64,000 nt of DNA. It comes from Labedella gwakjiensis (GTDB lineage: Bacteria > Actinomycetota > Actinomycetes > Actinomycetales > Microbacteriaceae). Below are positions 26,285 to 34,085 of the stretch, piece by piece. Under the pieces are notes generated by a model. That model searched no databases. It was not told the origin of the DNA and was given only the letters and a program-made list of their open reading frames with translations. Both the position numbers and the translations under genes were made by a program. The first letter of the stretch is position 1. Each line of letters begins with the position of its first letter. The DNA lies in NCBI RefSeq assembly GCF_003014675.1, contig NZ_PYAU01000001.1, forward strand, positions 1,302,001 to 1,366,000, given 5' to 3'.

Positions 26285-27912
26285 CGCGCCCTACCCCCGA
26301 TCTGCTCGTGATCGGCGGCGGCATCGGCGGGGTCGCCGCGGCCCTCACCGCTGTGCGCCTCGGCCGTCGCGTGGTCCTCACGGAGCAGACCGACTGGCTC
26401 GGCGGGCAGCTCACGAGCCAGGCCGTGCCGCCCGACGAGAACGCGTGGATCGAGGGGCCGGCGACCGGTCCCGGCTACACCGAGTTCCGTCGCCGCGTGC
26501 GCGACTACTACCGCCGCAACTACCCGCTCACGGCCGCCGCGGCCGCCGAACGGGACATCAATCCGGGGCTCGGCGTCGTGAGCCGGCTGTGCCACGAACC
26601 GCGCGTGGCGCTCGCCGTGATCGAGGAGATGCTCGCGCCGTGGATCGCGTCCGGCCGGCTCGAGGTGCTCCTCGAGCACCGTCCTGTGGCCGTGGAGATG
26701 CGCGGCGACGAGGTGGCCTCGGTCACCGTCCGCCGCCCCGACGGGGCCGAGCGTGAGCTCTCCGCGCCGATCGTGGTCGACGCGACCGAGCTCGGCGACC
26801 TGCTCGCCCTCGGCGACGTGGAGCACGTGATCGGCGCGGAGGGTCGCGACGACACGGGCGAGCTGCACGCACCCGAGACGGCGAACCCGCTCGACCAGCA
26901 GGCGATCTCGTGGTGCTTCGCGCTCGAGCACCGGCCGGGTGAGGACCACGTGGGTGACCGCCCCGAACGCTACGAGCACTGGCTCACCCACGTCGCTCCG
27001 TTCTGGCCAGGGCCGCAGCTGTCGTGGACCGACGTCGACCCGATCAGCCTGCGCGTGCACACCCGTCCGCTCTTCCAACTGCAGCCCACGCGCGAGGTGC
27101 CCTTCGACCTCTGGAGATTCCGCCGCATCCTCGCGGCCGAGAACTTCCGCGAGGGCACGATCGACTCCGACGTGACGATCGTCAACTGGCCCCAGATCGA
27201 CTACTGGGAGGCACCCATCCTCGGCGTCGATGAGGAGTCGGCCGCACGCGCGCTGACGGCGAGCCGTGAGCTGTCCGCGTCCTTCCTGTATTGGATGCAG
27301 ACCGAGGCGCCGCGCGAGGACGGGGGCACCGGCTACCGCGGGCTCCGCCTCCGCGGCGACGTGACGGGCACGGACGACGGCTACGCGAAGGCTCCGTACA
27401 TCCGCGAGGCCCGCCGCGCCCTCACCGAGTTCCGCGTGCTCGAGCAGCACGTGGGCGTGGAGGCGCGCGGCGCCGGCGTGGGGAGCGAGATCTTCGACGA
27501 CAGCGTGGGGATCGGCCACTACCGGATCGACCTGCACCCGAGCACCTCGGGGCGCACATACGTGGACATCGAGGCGTACCCGTTCCAGATCCCGCTCGGC
27601 GCGCTCCTGCCGGTGCGGGTCGACAACCTGCTGCCCGCGGCGAAGAACATCGGCTCGACGCACATCACCAACGGCTGCTACCGCCTGCACCCCGTGGAGT
27701 GGGCGATCGGGGAGGCCGTCGGCGCGCTCGCGTCCTTCGCCCTCGATCATGGCGTCCCGCCCCGCGCGGTCCGCGCGGAGCCGGCGCTGCTCGACGACTA
27801 CAGACGTCTCCTCACCGATCGCCTCGGCGTCACGCTGCAGTGGTCGGAGGAGGTGCGCACGCATCACTGGAAGCCCGAACCGGTGGATGCCGAAGACGTC
27901 CCGGTCCGCTGA
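26281..27912 (+). CDS. FAD-dependent oxidoreductase in a sugar-uptake operon
   Basis: This 543-residue flavoprotein has N-terminal dinucleotide-binding motif LLVIGGGIGGVAAALTAVRL followed by TEQTDWLGGQLTSQ, the start of the FAD-dependent oxidoreductase family PF12831. A late FAD-contact region reads NLLPAAKNIGSTHITNGCYR. The protein has no signal peptide and its substrate is unknown. It overlaps the LacI gene by four bases and is the last gene of the SBP5 operon before a hairpin and the GH5 gene. Members occur in carbohydrate clusters of actinobacteria, so sugar or polyol oxidation is a possibility but not shown. Confidence 0.82.
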   Translation: MTRPTPDLLVIGGGIGGVAAALTAVRLGRRVVLTEQTDWLGGQLTSQAVPPDENAWIEGPATGPGYTEFRRRVRDYYRRNYPLTAAAAAERDINPGLGVVSRLCHEPRVALAVIEEMLAPWIASGRLEVLLEHRPVAVEMRGDEVASVTVRRPDGAERELSAPIVVDATELGDLLALGDVEHVIGAEGRDDTGELHAPETANPLDQQAISWCFALEHRPGEDHVGDRPERYEHWLTHVAPFWPGPQLSWTDVDPISLRVHTRPLFQLQPTREVPFDLWRFRRILAAENFREGTIDSDVTIVNWPQIDYWEAPILGVDEESAARALTASRELSASFLYWMQTEAPREDGGTGYRGLRLRGDVTGTDDGYAKAPYIREARRALTEFRVLEQHVGVEARGAGVGSEIFDDSVGIGHYRIDLHPSTSGRTYVDIEAYPFQIPLGALLPVRVDNLLPAAKNIGSTHITNGCYRLHPVEWAIGEAVGALASFALDHGVPPRAVRAEPALLDDYRRLLTDRLGVTLQWSEEVRTHHWKPEPVDAEDVPVR

Positions 27913-27922
27913 GGCCGGGGCT

Positions 27923-27948
27923 CGTCCGGCGCAACGAGGCGCCGGACG
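27923..27948 (+). terminator. Hairpin between FAD oxidoreductase and GH5 genes
   Basis: Arms cgtccggcgc and gcgccggacg form a perfect 10-base-pair stem with a six-base loop (aacgag) within the 52-base gap. It could partly end the operon transcript or set the level of GH5 mRNA. The GH5 ribosome site agaggga follows at once. Confidence 0.6.
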
Positions 27949-27964
27949 GACGAGAGGGAAAACA

Positions 27965-29431
27965 ATGTTCAGACCACATCGATCACGTCGGACGGCGCTC
28001 GCGCTGACCGGCCTCGTCGCCGCGGCGCTCGCACTGGGGGCGATCCCCGCCACAGCGACGGCCGCCCCCACGGGGAGCGCTCCGGCCCTGCAGGTGGACG
28101 GCAACTGGATCCGCGACGCGAACGGCAACGGCGTCACGCTCCAGGGCGTCTCCGTGCTCGCCCCCGAGCAGAACGACCTGTGCGAGTACTGCAACTCCAA
28201 ACCCACGTCGGAGCTCATCGACCTGGCCGCCGACACCGCTGCGGGCTGGAACTCCGACGTCGTGCGCCTGCCCGTCACCGAGATCAGCTCCACCACCGAC
28301 CTCGCCGCCTACGACGCCCAGTACATCGCGCCGTACGTGGACCAGGCCGTCGACCTCGGCATCTACCTGATCATCGACCTGCACCTCGTGCGCGACTACG
28401 GAGACGCGGCCGGCGCCGTGCCCCAGTCGATGGTGAAGCGGTTCTGGGACTACATCGCCCCCATCTACGGCGGCACGTCGAACGTGATCTTCGAAGTCTT
28501 CAACGAGCCGATCAACCCGGCGAACTGGAACACCTGGAAGGACTACATCCAGCCCGTCGTGGACTCCATCCGCACGACGGCTCCCGACACGCTGCTCCTG
28601 ATGGGGTCGCCGCAGTGGAGCACGATGCTGAACGGCGCTCTCGCGAACCCCGTCGAGGACGACAACCTCGCGTACGTCTACCACATCTACCCCAACCAGG
28701 GCTCGCCGACCGAGGCGCTGCTCGACTCGAAGTTCGGGAACGCCGCCGACCAGATCCCCGTGGTGATCACGGAGTTCGGGTGGAACCCTCCCGGCGAGTT
28801 CTCCGACGTGATCACGAACGGCACCACGTCGAACTGGGGCGTCCCGTTCCGCGAGTACGTGGACGCGCACCCGTGGATCGGGTGGCAGGCGTGGATCCTC
28901 GACAACTTCTGGAAGCCGCAGATGTTCGACTACGACTGGAACCTGATGGGCGGCGAATATCAGGGACAGTTCATCAAGTCGTGGCTCGCGGGCGAGCCGA
29001 ACGTGTCTCCGTGCGAGACGCACGACGCCGTCGGTGCGAGCGTGCAGGTGTCCTCCGTGTACCAGTCCTTTACGGGCGACAACCTGACGGACGGCGACTG
29101 CACGAACGCTGGACGGTGGATCTCGGCGGTGGGCGACACGACGCCGACGGCGACCGTGACGCTCGCCTCCGCGCAGGACGTCTCCTCCGTCGGCGTGTAC
29201 AGCGGGTACAGCGGAGGGACGGGCGTCGTGCTCGTGGACTTCACGATCGAGGTCCACACCTCGGCCGGCTGGCAGCAGGTGGCCGCGATCACGGGCAACA
29301 CGCAGGCCGCCCGTGATGTGACGGTGGGCGTGAGCGGGGTGGACCAGATCCGCCTCGTGGTCACGAACCCGTCCGCCTCCACGACGGAGGCGAAGATCGC
29401 GCGCGTCTACGAGCTGGCCGTGCGCGGCTGA
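27965..29431 (+). CDS. Secreted GH5 endoglucanase with C-terminal discoidin-like domain
   Basis: This 488-residue secreted protein has a Sec signal peptide (residues 1-34, ending ATATAAP). The GH5 barrel contains the acid/base motif VIFEVFNEP at about residue 180 and the nucleophile motif VVITEFGWNP at about residue 272. It also has the upstream VVRLPVTEI and IDLHLVRD segments. The last 135 residues form a beta-sandwich resembling F5/8-type C (CBM32-like) domains (QSFTGDNLTDGDCTNAGRW). It should cut beta-1,4-linked glucan or a similar polysaccharide outside the cell. The products would be natural substrates for the SBP5 importer. Confidence 0.87.
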   Translation: MFRPHRSRRTALALTGLVAAALALGAIPATATAAPTGSAPALQVDGNWIRDANGNGVTLQGVSVLAPEQNDLCEYCNSKPTSELIDLAADTAAGWNSDVVRLPVTEISSTTDLAAYDAQYIAPYVDQAVDLGIYLIIDLHLVRDYGDAAGAVPQSMVKRFWDYIAPIYGGTSNVIFEVFNEPINPANWNTWKDYIQPVVDSIRTTAPDTLLLMGSPQWSTMLNGALANPVEDDNLAYVYHIYPNQGSPTEALLDSKFGNAADQIPVVITEFGWNPPGEFSDVITNGTTSNWGVPFREYVDAHPWIGWQAWILDNFWKPQMFDYDWNLMGGEYQGQFIKSWLAGEPNVSPCETHDAVGASVQVSSVYQSFTGDNLTDGDCTNAGRWISAVGDTTPTATVTLASAQDVSSVGVYSGYSGGTGVVLVDFTIEVHTSAGWQQVAAITGNTQAARDVTVGVSGVDQIRLVVTNPSASTTEAKIARVYELAVRG

Positions 29432-29450
29432 CGCCCTCCATCGGAGGGCC

Positions 29451-29490
29451 GGCGGCTCGGGGGAAGCGGACACGCTTCCCCCGAGCCGCC
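29451..29490. terminator. Bidirectional hairpin between GH5 and hipA
   Basis: A perfect 18-base-pair stem (arm ggcggctcgggggaagcg) with loop gaca lies between the convergent GH5 stop (29431) and hipA stop (29492). A smaller hairpin, ccctccatcggaggg, precedes it at 29434. It should end both transcripts. Confidence 0.8.
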
Positions 29491-29491
29491 G

Positions 29492-30724
29492 TCATGCGGT
29501 GCGCTTCAGCCGCCCGACTATGTCAGGCGTGGCGGTGCGCGTCAGCAAGAGATCCTTCTCGTGCGGCAGCATCTCGGCCACCTCGGCCGCATCCGCGCGG
29601 TGCGCCTTCACCACGTCGACCATGTGCTCGGCGATGTCGACGGACTCGCTCCGCGAGACGTTGTAATAGTGATGCCGGGCGGTGAGAGCTTCGAGGCTGA
29701 ACTCGCGGCTCCCCTCTCCGATGTCGGTGAGTCCGATGGGTGTGCCCACGAGGTCTGGAGAGAGGTCGAATGCCGGAGTGAACTCCGCGTGACTCCCGTC
29801 CCAGAAGAAGGCGACGTTCCGCAGATGATCGTCGTCGACGCGCATCGCGATGCGGAATGCGAGCCGCTGGAAGAGTTCCCGACCGACTGCGTCCGGATTC
29901 CGTGCGAGGCCTCGAAGCTTCTCGACCAGCCTCGGATAGGAGGCGTTCATCGTCGAGTGCTCCTCTGCGACCGTCATGCCGGAGATCACCATCCGTCGTC
30001 CCTCTCCGCGACGATCAAACCGTTCGGTGAGAAGCACGAGGTCGTTCGGATTGCGGGCCGTGGTGATGCGGACGAGCTGCGCGGCCGGCACATCCAGACC
30101 GGCCTGCTCAGCTACGTGGAGGGCAGCGCGCTCCGCCTTGATGAGAGGGGACGTTTTGTCGTAAGACGTCTGAAACTTGGCCAACCAGGACCGCCCACCG
30201 AACAAGACGAACGCCTTCGGCCGCGAACCGCCTGCCGATGTCAGCGTGTTGCGCACGGCGTTGAGCAAGCCCGATCCCACTGGCTCATGGTCGTCGATGG
30301 CCGTTGCGACGTCTCCCACTTCTCTCAATGTGCCGCCACTGAGGCGAGCCTCGTACGTCGTCGGACTGGCCTGGAAGTCCAGCGCTCCGACCCGGTCGCT
30401 GCCGGATCGGAGCATGTACTGCACGTCAGGGAGCGCGTCCTCCACATCGCGCCCGAGATCCAGATTGATGACCTGCCGCCCCCACCCGTCCGGCATCGCA
30501 TCACGAATGGATGATGGCATCCCATGCCCGACAGCGGGAGGGAATGTCCGATCCGTGAGTTCGAGATCCGGTCCGAGTGACAGCGGATTGTCGTGAGCGA
30601 GATAGCTGTTGGCGTAGCGGAATGCGAGCCCGCGGCCGGAGACTGACCGGCCGAGCACTCCGGCGACGACCGGTTCTCTCGCGCCGGGAAGGAACACCCA
30701 GACGAACGCGTCAGAAGTCGCCAT
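29492..30724 (-). CDS. hipA: HipA-family serine/threonine kinase toxin
   Basis: This 410-residue HipA-type kinase has an N-terminal HipA domain (SGRGLAFRYANSYLAHDNPL) and the central kinase lobe beginning TSAGGSRPKAFV, the ATP-loop region. The catalytic motif is RVDDDHLRNVAF, and the metal-binding aspartate is in PAFDLSPD. In known systems HipA phosphorylates a tRNA synthetase to cause dormancy and is neutralised by HipB. The gene overlaps the antitoxin gene by 14 bases. GC content is visibly lower than its neighbours (about 60% by eye), consistent with acquisition. Confidence 0.9.
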   Translation of the reverse strand: MATSDAFVWVFLPGAREPVVAGVLGRSVSGRGLAFRYANSYLAHDNPLSLGPDLELTDRTFPPAVGHGMPSSIRDAMPDGWGRQVINLDLGRDVEDALPDVQYMLRSGSDRVGALDFQASPTTYEARLSGGTLREVGDVATAIDDHEPVGSGLLNAVRNTLTSAGGSRPKAFVLFGGRSWLAKFQTSYDKTSPLIKAERAALHVAEQAGLDVPAAQLVRITTARNPNDLVLLTERFDRRGEGRRMVISGMTVAEEHSTMNASYPRLVEKLRGLARNPDAVGRELFQRLAFRIAMRVDDDHLRNVAFFWDGSHAEFTPAFDLSPDLVGTPIGLTDIGEGSREFSLEALTARHHYYNVSRSESVDIAEHMVDVVKAHRADAAEVAEMLPHEKDLLLTRTATPDIVGRLKRTA

Positions 30725-31031
30725 CGAGTTCCCGCTCTCGTCTGTTGCGCACGTTCGACGGAACCAGGGTCAGAGCCTGCTCACCTTGCTGGCGCATGCG
30801 GGAGAGCGTCTTCGGATCTGTGATGTCGAAGAGCGGCACTCCGGCGTGGGTGGCAGCGTTCAGAACATTTCCGAGCGAAACGGCGGGGTCTCCGCGCTCG
30901 ATGAGGGTGATGACGCGGGGCGACACGTCGACGAGCTCGGCGAGTCGCGCCGCCGTCATTCGGTTGGCGTGACGCGCGAGTCGGATCTGCTGACCAAGGA
31001 TGCGCGCGGCGTCCGCCGCCTGAGCGGTCAT
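30711..31031 (-). CDS. hipB: HipB-like antitoxin
   Basis: This 106-residue XRE-family helix-turn-helix protein contains ARHANRMTAARLAELVDVSP and RVITLIERGDPAVSLGNVLN, typical of HipB antitoxins. It should bind HipA and repress the operon. The start at 31031 (MTAQAADAARI) is chosen because ggaaga lies seven bases upstream. ATG codons at 31052 and 31085 are in frame but lack a ribosome site. It is the first gene of the hipBA pair. Confidence 0.85.
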   Translation of the reverse strand: MTAQAADAARILGQQIRLARHANRMTAARLAELVDVSPRVITLIERGDPAVSLGNVLNAATHAGVPLFDITDPKTLSRMRQQGEQALTLVPSNVRNRRERELDGDF

Positions 31032-31190
31032 CACAATCTTCCGTCGAGACATGTCGATAAAAGTACACTGAAACGGTTTCATCACCTATCTATCTACATC
31101 ACGGATGCACTCTTTCTCATGATCGCGTCGGTGTTACTCCGGGTCGGCTTCTCCGGGTTGGAGACGTGGTTGCCGGTCAGCGGGCCGTAA
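31032..31190 (-). promoter_or_regulatory. hipBA upstream region
   Basis: The AT-richer gap between hipB and the dehydrogenase gene holds a short palindrome, GAAAC-G-GTTTC (31070-31080), and a tactttta stretch that would serve as -10 on the minus strand. The palindrome lies about 40 bases before the hipB start and could be the HipB operator. Repeated tatcta elements lie beside it at about 31085. The rest shows no feature. Confidence 0.45.
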
Positions 31191-32309
31191 TCACAGCGTG
31201 ACCACGAGCTTCTCCGCCGAGACGCCCCCGCGCACGAGGTCGATCGCGGTCTGGACGCTCGCGAGCCCGTCGCCGACGACACGCGGCGCGGGGTAGGGAC
31301 GGTGCGTGCCGGCGGCAAGCGCCGTGGGCAGGTGGTCCCGCCACAGCGCCGAGCCCACGGCGCTGTCGGCGATGGCACTCCCCCAGACGAAGCGAGCGCG
31401 CACGCCGCGGATGGCGCAGCGCGACTGCAGGGCGATGTTCGACGCGACGAGCCGCACGAGCAGGCGGGTGCGCCGCACCGAGAAGCCGCCGCGCCGCGGC
31501 TGGTCGTAGAACGAGACGGACGGGCTCGTGAGCGCGACTCGTCGCGCACCGGTCCTCGCGGCGATCGTCACGCACGGCTCGGCCGATCCCACGGCGATCG
31601 CGACGACGCCGGCGACACGCGAGCCGCCGACAGCCTCGACGATCCGATCCACGACGGCCGGGTCGCGGTAGTCGAACGCCGCCGCCGCGCCGAGTGCGAG
31701 AAGACGCTCGTGGTTGCGCGGCGACGCCGTGGTGATGACGCGGTACCCGGCCGCCCGCGCGAGCTGGATCGCGTTCCCGCCGACGCTCGTCGCGCCTCCC
31801 CAGATCACGACGACCTCGCCCCGCTCCACGCCGGAACCGAGCCCGTCGACGGGGAGCGCGAGCTGTCCGACCTCGAAGAGGGCGGCGGCGGCCGTGGACA
31901 CGGCGAGCGGCAGGACGGCGGCCTCCTCGTGGCTCATCCGCTCGGGGACGGCCGCAGCGAGCGCCTCCTCCACGACGACGTACTCCTGGAACCCGCCCTC
32001 GGCGACGGCGTCCCTCCCCTTCTCGATACCCATCGCGTAGGCGACGATGCGATCGGCCACCGCGAAGCGCTCCACTCCCGGTCCGACGGCGACGACCTCA
32101 CCGCTCACGTCCTCGCCGAGGATCGCCGGGTAGGCGAGCCAGCGGTACATGAGCCGGCCGTTCGACTGCACGATCGCGTCGAGCGGGTTCACGGCCACGG
32201 CACGCACCCGGACGAGCAGCTGCCCGGGGCCGACGGCGGGATACGGGGAGTCGCGCACGACGACATCGGCGTAGGGGGCATCGATCCACGCGGCGGTGTT
32301 CCGGGTCAT
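31191..32309 (-). CDS. Zinc-independent alcohol dehydrogenase/quinone oxidoreductase family protein
   Basis: This 372-residue medium-chain dehydrogenase has a GroES-like N-terminal domain (RAVAVNPLDAIVQSNG) and the nucleotide-binding domain with VVIWGGATSVGGNAIQLARA. It lacks the cysteine/histidine pattern of zinc enzymes and so is closer to zinc-binding-like reductases of the enoyl/quinone type. A ggaggag site precedes ATG at 32309. The divergent TetR gene and two palindromes between them indicate local repression. The substrate is unknown. Confidence 0.82.
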   Translation of the reverse strand: MTRNTAAWIDAPYADVVVRDSPYPAVGPGQLLVRVRAVAVNPLDAIVQSNGRLMYRWLAYPAILGEDVSGEVVAVGPGVERFAVADRIVAYAMGIEKGRDAVAEGGFQEYVVVEEALAAAVPERMSHEEAAVLPLAVSTAAAALFEVGQLALPVDGLGSGVERGEVVVIWGGATSVGGNAIQLARAAGYRVITTASPRNHERLLALGAAAAFDYRDPAVVDRIVEAVGGSRVAGVVAIAVGSAEPCVTIAARTGARRVALTSPSVSFYDQPRRGGFSVRRTRLLVRLVASNIALQSRCAIRGVRARFVWGSAIADSAVGSALWRDHLPTALAAGTHRPYPAPRVVGDGLASVQTAIDLVRGGVSAEKLVVTL

Positions 32310-32341
32310 GAGCAGGCTCCTCCATCGTCCGGCCCCATCAA

Positions 32342-32397
32342 GTGATGACATGCCGTGTCATCACTATACGCGCCATGACGACATGTCGTGTCATCAT
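32342..32397. promoter_or_regulatory. Tandem TetR operators
   Basis: Two related palindromes lie 33 bases apart. Site 1 (32342-32364) has perfect arms gtgatgaca/tgtcatcac around tgccg. Site 2 (32375-32397) has the same layout with a few changes (atgacgaca/tgtcatcat). They lie between the dehydrogenase and TetR starts, and site 2 is only seven bases from the TetR ATG. Binding would repress both genes. Confidence 0.85.
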
Positions 32398-32403
32398 GGG
32401 GAG

Positions 32404-32964
32404 ATGACGCGTTGGTCCCCCGATGCCGCCCTCCGCCTCGAGGAGGCCGCGATGTCCCTGTTCGCCGAGCAGGGATACGCGTCGACGACGGTTCCGCAGA
32501 TCGCCGCGCGCGCCGAACTCACGACGCGCACGTTCTTCCGTCACTTCGCCGACAAGCGCGACGTGCTCTTCCTCCGCGACCGCGAGTTCCCCGACGTCGT
32601 GCGCGCCGTGCTCGACGGCCTCCCCGACGATCTCGCGGGCATGACCCTCGTCCGTACCGGCCTCCGGCGCGCGGGCGCCGAGATCGAGCGGTGGCGCGAC
32701 CCCATCGCGCGGCGCCAGCGCATCATCGGCGGGGAGGAACAGCTACGGGAACGGGAACTCCTGAAGCACGAACACCTGTCGAACGCCGTCCGTGCGGCGC
32801 TCGTCGAGCGCGGCGTCGAGGCACGCCAGGCGGAGGCCCTCGCACGCGTGTCCGCCGTCGTCTTCGACACGGCCGTCCAACGCTGGATCGACGCCGATCC
32901 CGACACCTCACTCACCGACGAGCTCGACATCGCCTGGGGCGATCTCGACCGCCTGTTCGGCTGA
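32404..32964 (+). CDS. TetR-family repressor
   Basis: This 186-residue regulator has an N-terminal DNA-binding domain (AAMSLFAEQGYASTTVPQIA then TTRTFFRHFADKRDVLF) and an all-helical ligand domain. ATG at 32404 is preferred over an in-frame extension to 32296 because the extension passes through the operators and into the divergent gene. Sited divergently from the dehydrogenase, it is the likely reader of the two GTGATGACA sites and represses itself as well. The ligand is unknown. Confidence 0.88.
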   Translation: MTRWSPDAALRLEEAAMSLFAEQGYASTTVPQIAARAELTTRTFFRHFADKRDVLFLRDREFPDVVRAVLDGLPDDLAGMTLVRTGLRRAGAEIERWRDPIARRQRIIGGEEQLRERELLKHEHLSNAVRAALVERGVEARQAEALARVSAVVFDTAVQRWIDADPDTSLTDELDIAWGDLDRLFG

Positions 32965-33032
32965 CATACCAGCGGACGCCGCGCACGCGACAGCACGGTC
33001 GTCCGGTCCGGCCTCGGGGCTACCGTGGGAGC

Positions 33033-33899
33033 ATGTCGACTCTCTCCTCCCCGTCCCTCGCCCTCACCGGTGTCACCGGCGCACTCGGCGGCATGGTCGC
33101 CCGCTCGCTCGCAGCGGACGGCGTCCCGTTCCGGGCCGTGGCCCGCACGCCCTCGAAGCTGCCAGGGAGGCTCGCCGCGGACGTCCGCCAGGCGGAGTTC
33201 GGCGATCGCGGCGCCGTCGAGGCCGCGCTCCAGGGCATCGAGACCGTTCTGATGGTGTCCGGATCGGAGAGCGCCGACCGGCTCGAGCAGCACAGGACCT
33301 TCGTCGACGCCGCAGCGGCCGCGGGAGTGCGGCACGTCGTCTACACGTCGTTCGTCGGCGCGGCAGCCGACGCCGTCTTCACCCTCGCCCGCGATCACGG
33401 CGCCACCGAGGAGCACATCCGCGCGTCCGGGATGCAGTGGACCTTCCTGCGCGACAGCTTCTACATGGACGTCATGGAGCCCTTTGCGGGAGAGGACGGG
33501 GTGATCCGCGGGCCCGCGGGCGATGGACGCTGCGCCCTCGTGGCGCGGAGCGACGTGGCCCGTTCGGCCGCCGCCGTGCTGCGGGACCCGGCGGCGCACG
33601 CGGGTGCGACCTACGACATGACCGGCCCGGAGGCCCTCTCGCTCACCGACGTCGCCCGCATCATCACCGAGGTACGCGGGCGCGAGGTGCGCTTCCAGGA
33701 CGAGACGATCGAGGAGGCCTACGCCTCACGCGCCGTCTACGGCGCCCCCGACTGGCAGGTCGATGCCTGGGTGAGCACCTACACGGCGATCGGGAGCGGC
33801 GGCATGGCCACGGTGAGCGACGCCGTCGAACGCCTCACGAGCGAGCCGCCCCTGTCGTTCGAGGCGTTCCTCCGCACCGCGTCCACTTCCCGCCTGTAG
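33033..33899 (+). CDS. NmrA-like NAD(P)-binding protein
   Basis: This 288-residue atypical short-chain dehydrogenase has N-terminal nucleotide-binding motif ALTGVTGALGGMVARSLA, a conserved HVVYTSFVGA stretch in place of the usual catalytic serine region, and MTGPEALSLTDVARII near residue 220. Members act as NAD(P)H:quinone reductases (QorB-like) or redox sensors. It starts at ATG 33033, 68 bases after the TetR gene, and could be part of its regulon. A small ggccc/gggcc hairpin follows the stop at 33909. Confidence 0.83.
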   Translation: MSTLSSPSLALTGVTGALGGMVARSLAADGVPFRAVARTPSKLPGRLAADVRQAEFGDRGAVEAALQGIETVLMVSGSESADRLEQHRTFVDAAAAAGVRHVVYTSFVGAAADAVFTLARDHGATEEHIRASGMQWTFLRDSFYMDVMEPFAGEDGVIRGPAGDGRCALVARSDVARSAAAVLRDPAAHAGATYDMTGPEALSLTDVARIITEVRGREVRFQDETIEEAYASRAVYGAPDWQVDAWVSTYTAIGSGGMATVSDAVERLTSEPPLSFEAFLRTASTSRL

Positions 33900-33939
33900 G
33901 ATCGCGACGGCCCACTCTCGGGCCACGGAACACGACGAA

Positions 33940-34085
33940 GGCAGGTGACGCTCGATGGCAGGTGACCATTCCGACGCGAGCCGCCTCCCGACCTCCGGAT
34001 TCGGCGTTCTCGCTCGATGACCTGCAGTCCGCCCACCGCGGACACGTCCTGCACGACCTGCCTCACCCGACGGTGAGGAGCATTC
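33940..34085 (+). promoter_or_regulatory. Structured leader of corA with possible attenuator
   Basis: The 186-base gap before corA holds two copies of ggcaggtgac (33940 and 33957), a short open frame (33955-34020) and a stem gtccgc/gcggac (34027-34043). Another stem, CTCACC-cgac-GGTGAG (34062-34077), overlaps the ribosome site ggtgaggag. The element acctgcc at 34056-34062 can pair with either ggcaggt copy, which would compete with the ribosome-site stem. This looks like a translation-control leader. A magnesium link is inferred only from the gene it precedes. Confidence 0.45.
33955..34020 (+). CDS. Putative 21-residue leader peptide upstream of corA
   Basis: ATG at 33955 has caggtg eight bases upstream and opens a frame ending TGA at 34018. 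The peptide reads MAGDHSDASRLPTSGFGVLA plus a final Arg. It lies within a leader that also contains alternative pairings. Translation of such a peptide could tip the balance between structures. Nothing but position and spacing supports it, and it may be a chance frame. Confidence 0.3.
   Translation: MAGDHSDASRLPTSGFGVLAR

Noticed and set aside
25843-28296. 817-codon minus-strand open frame
   Set aside because: It is antisense to the LacI, FAD oxidoreductase and GH5 genes, which all have clear motifs and ribosome sites.
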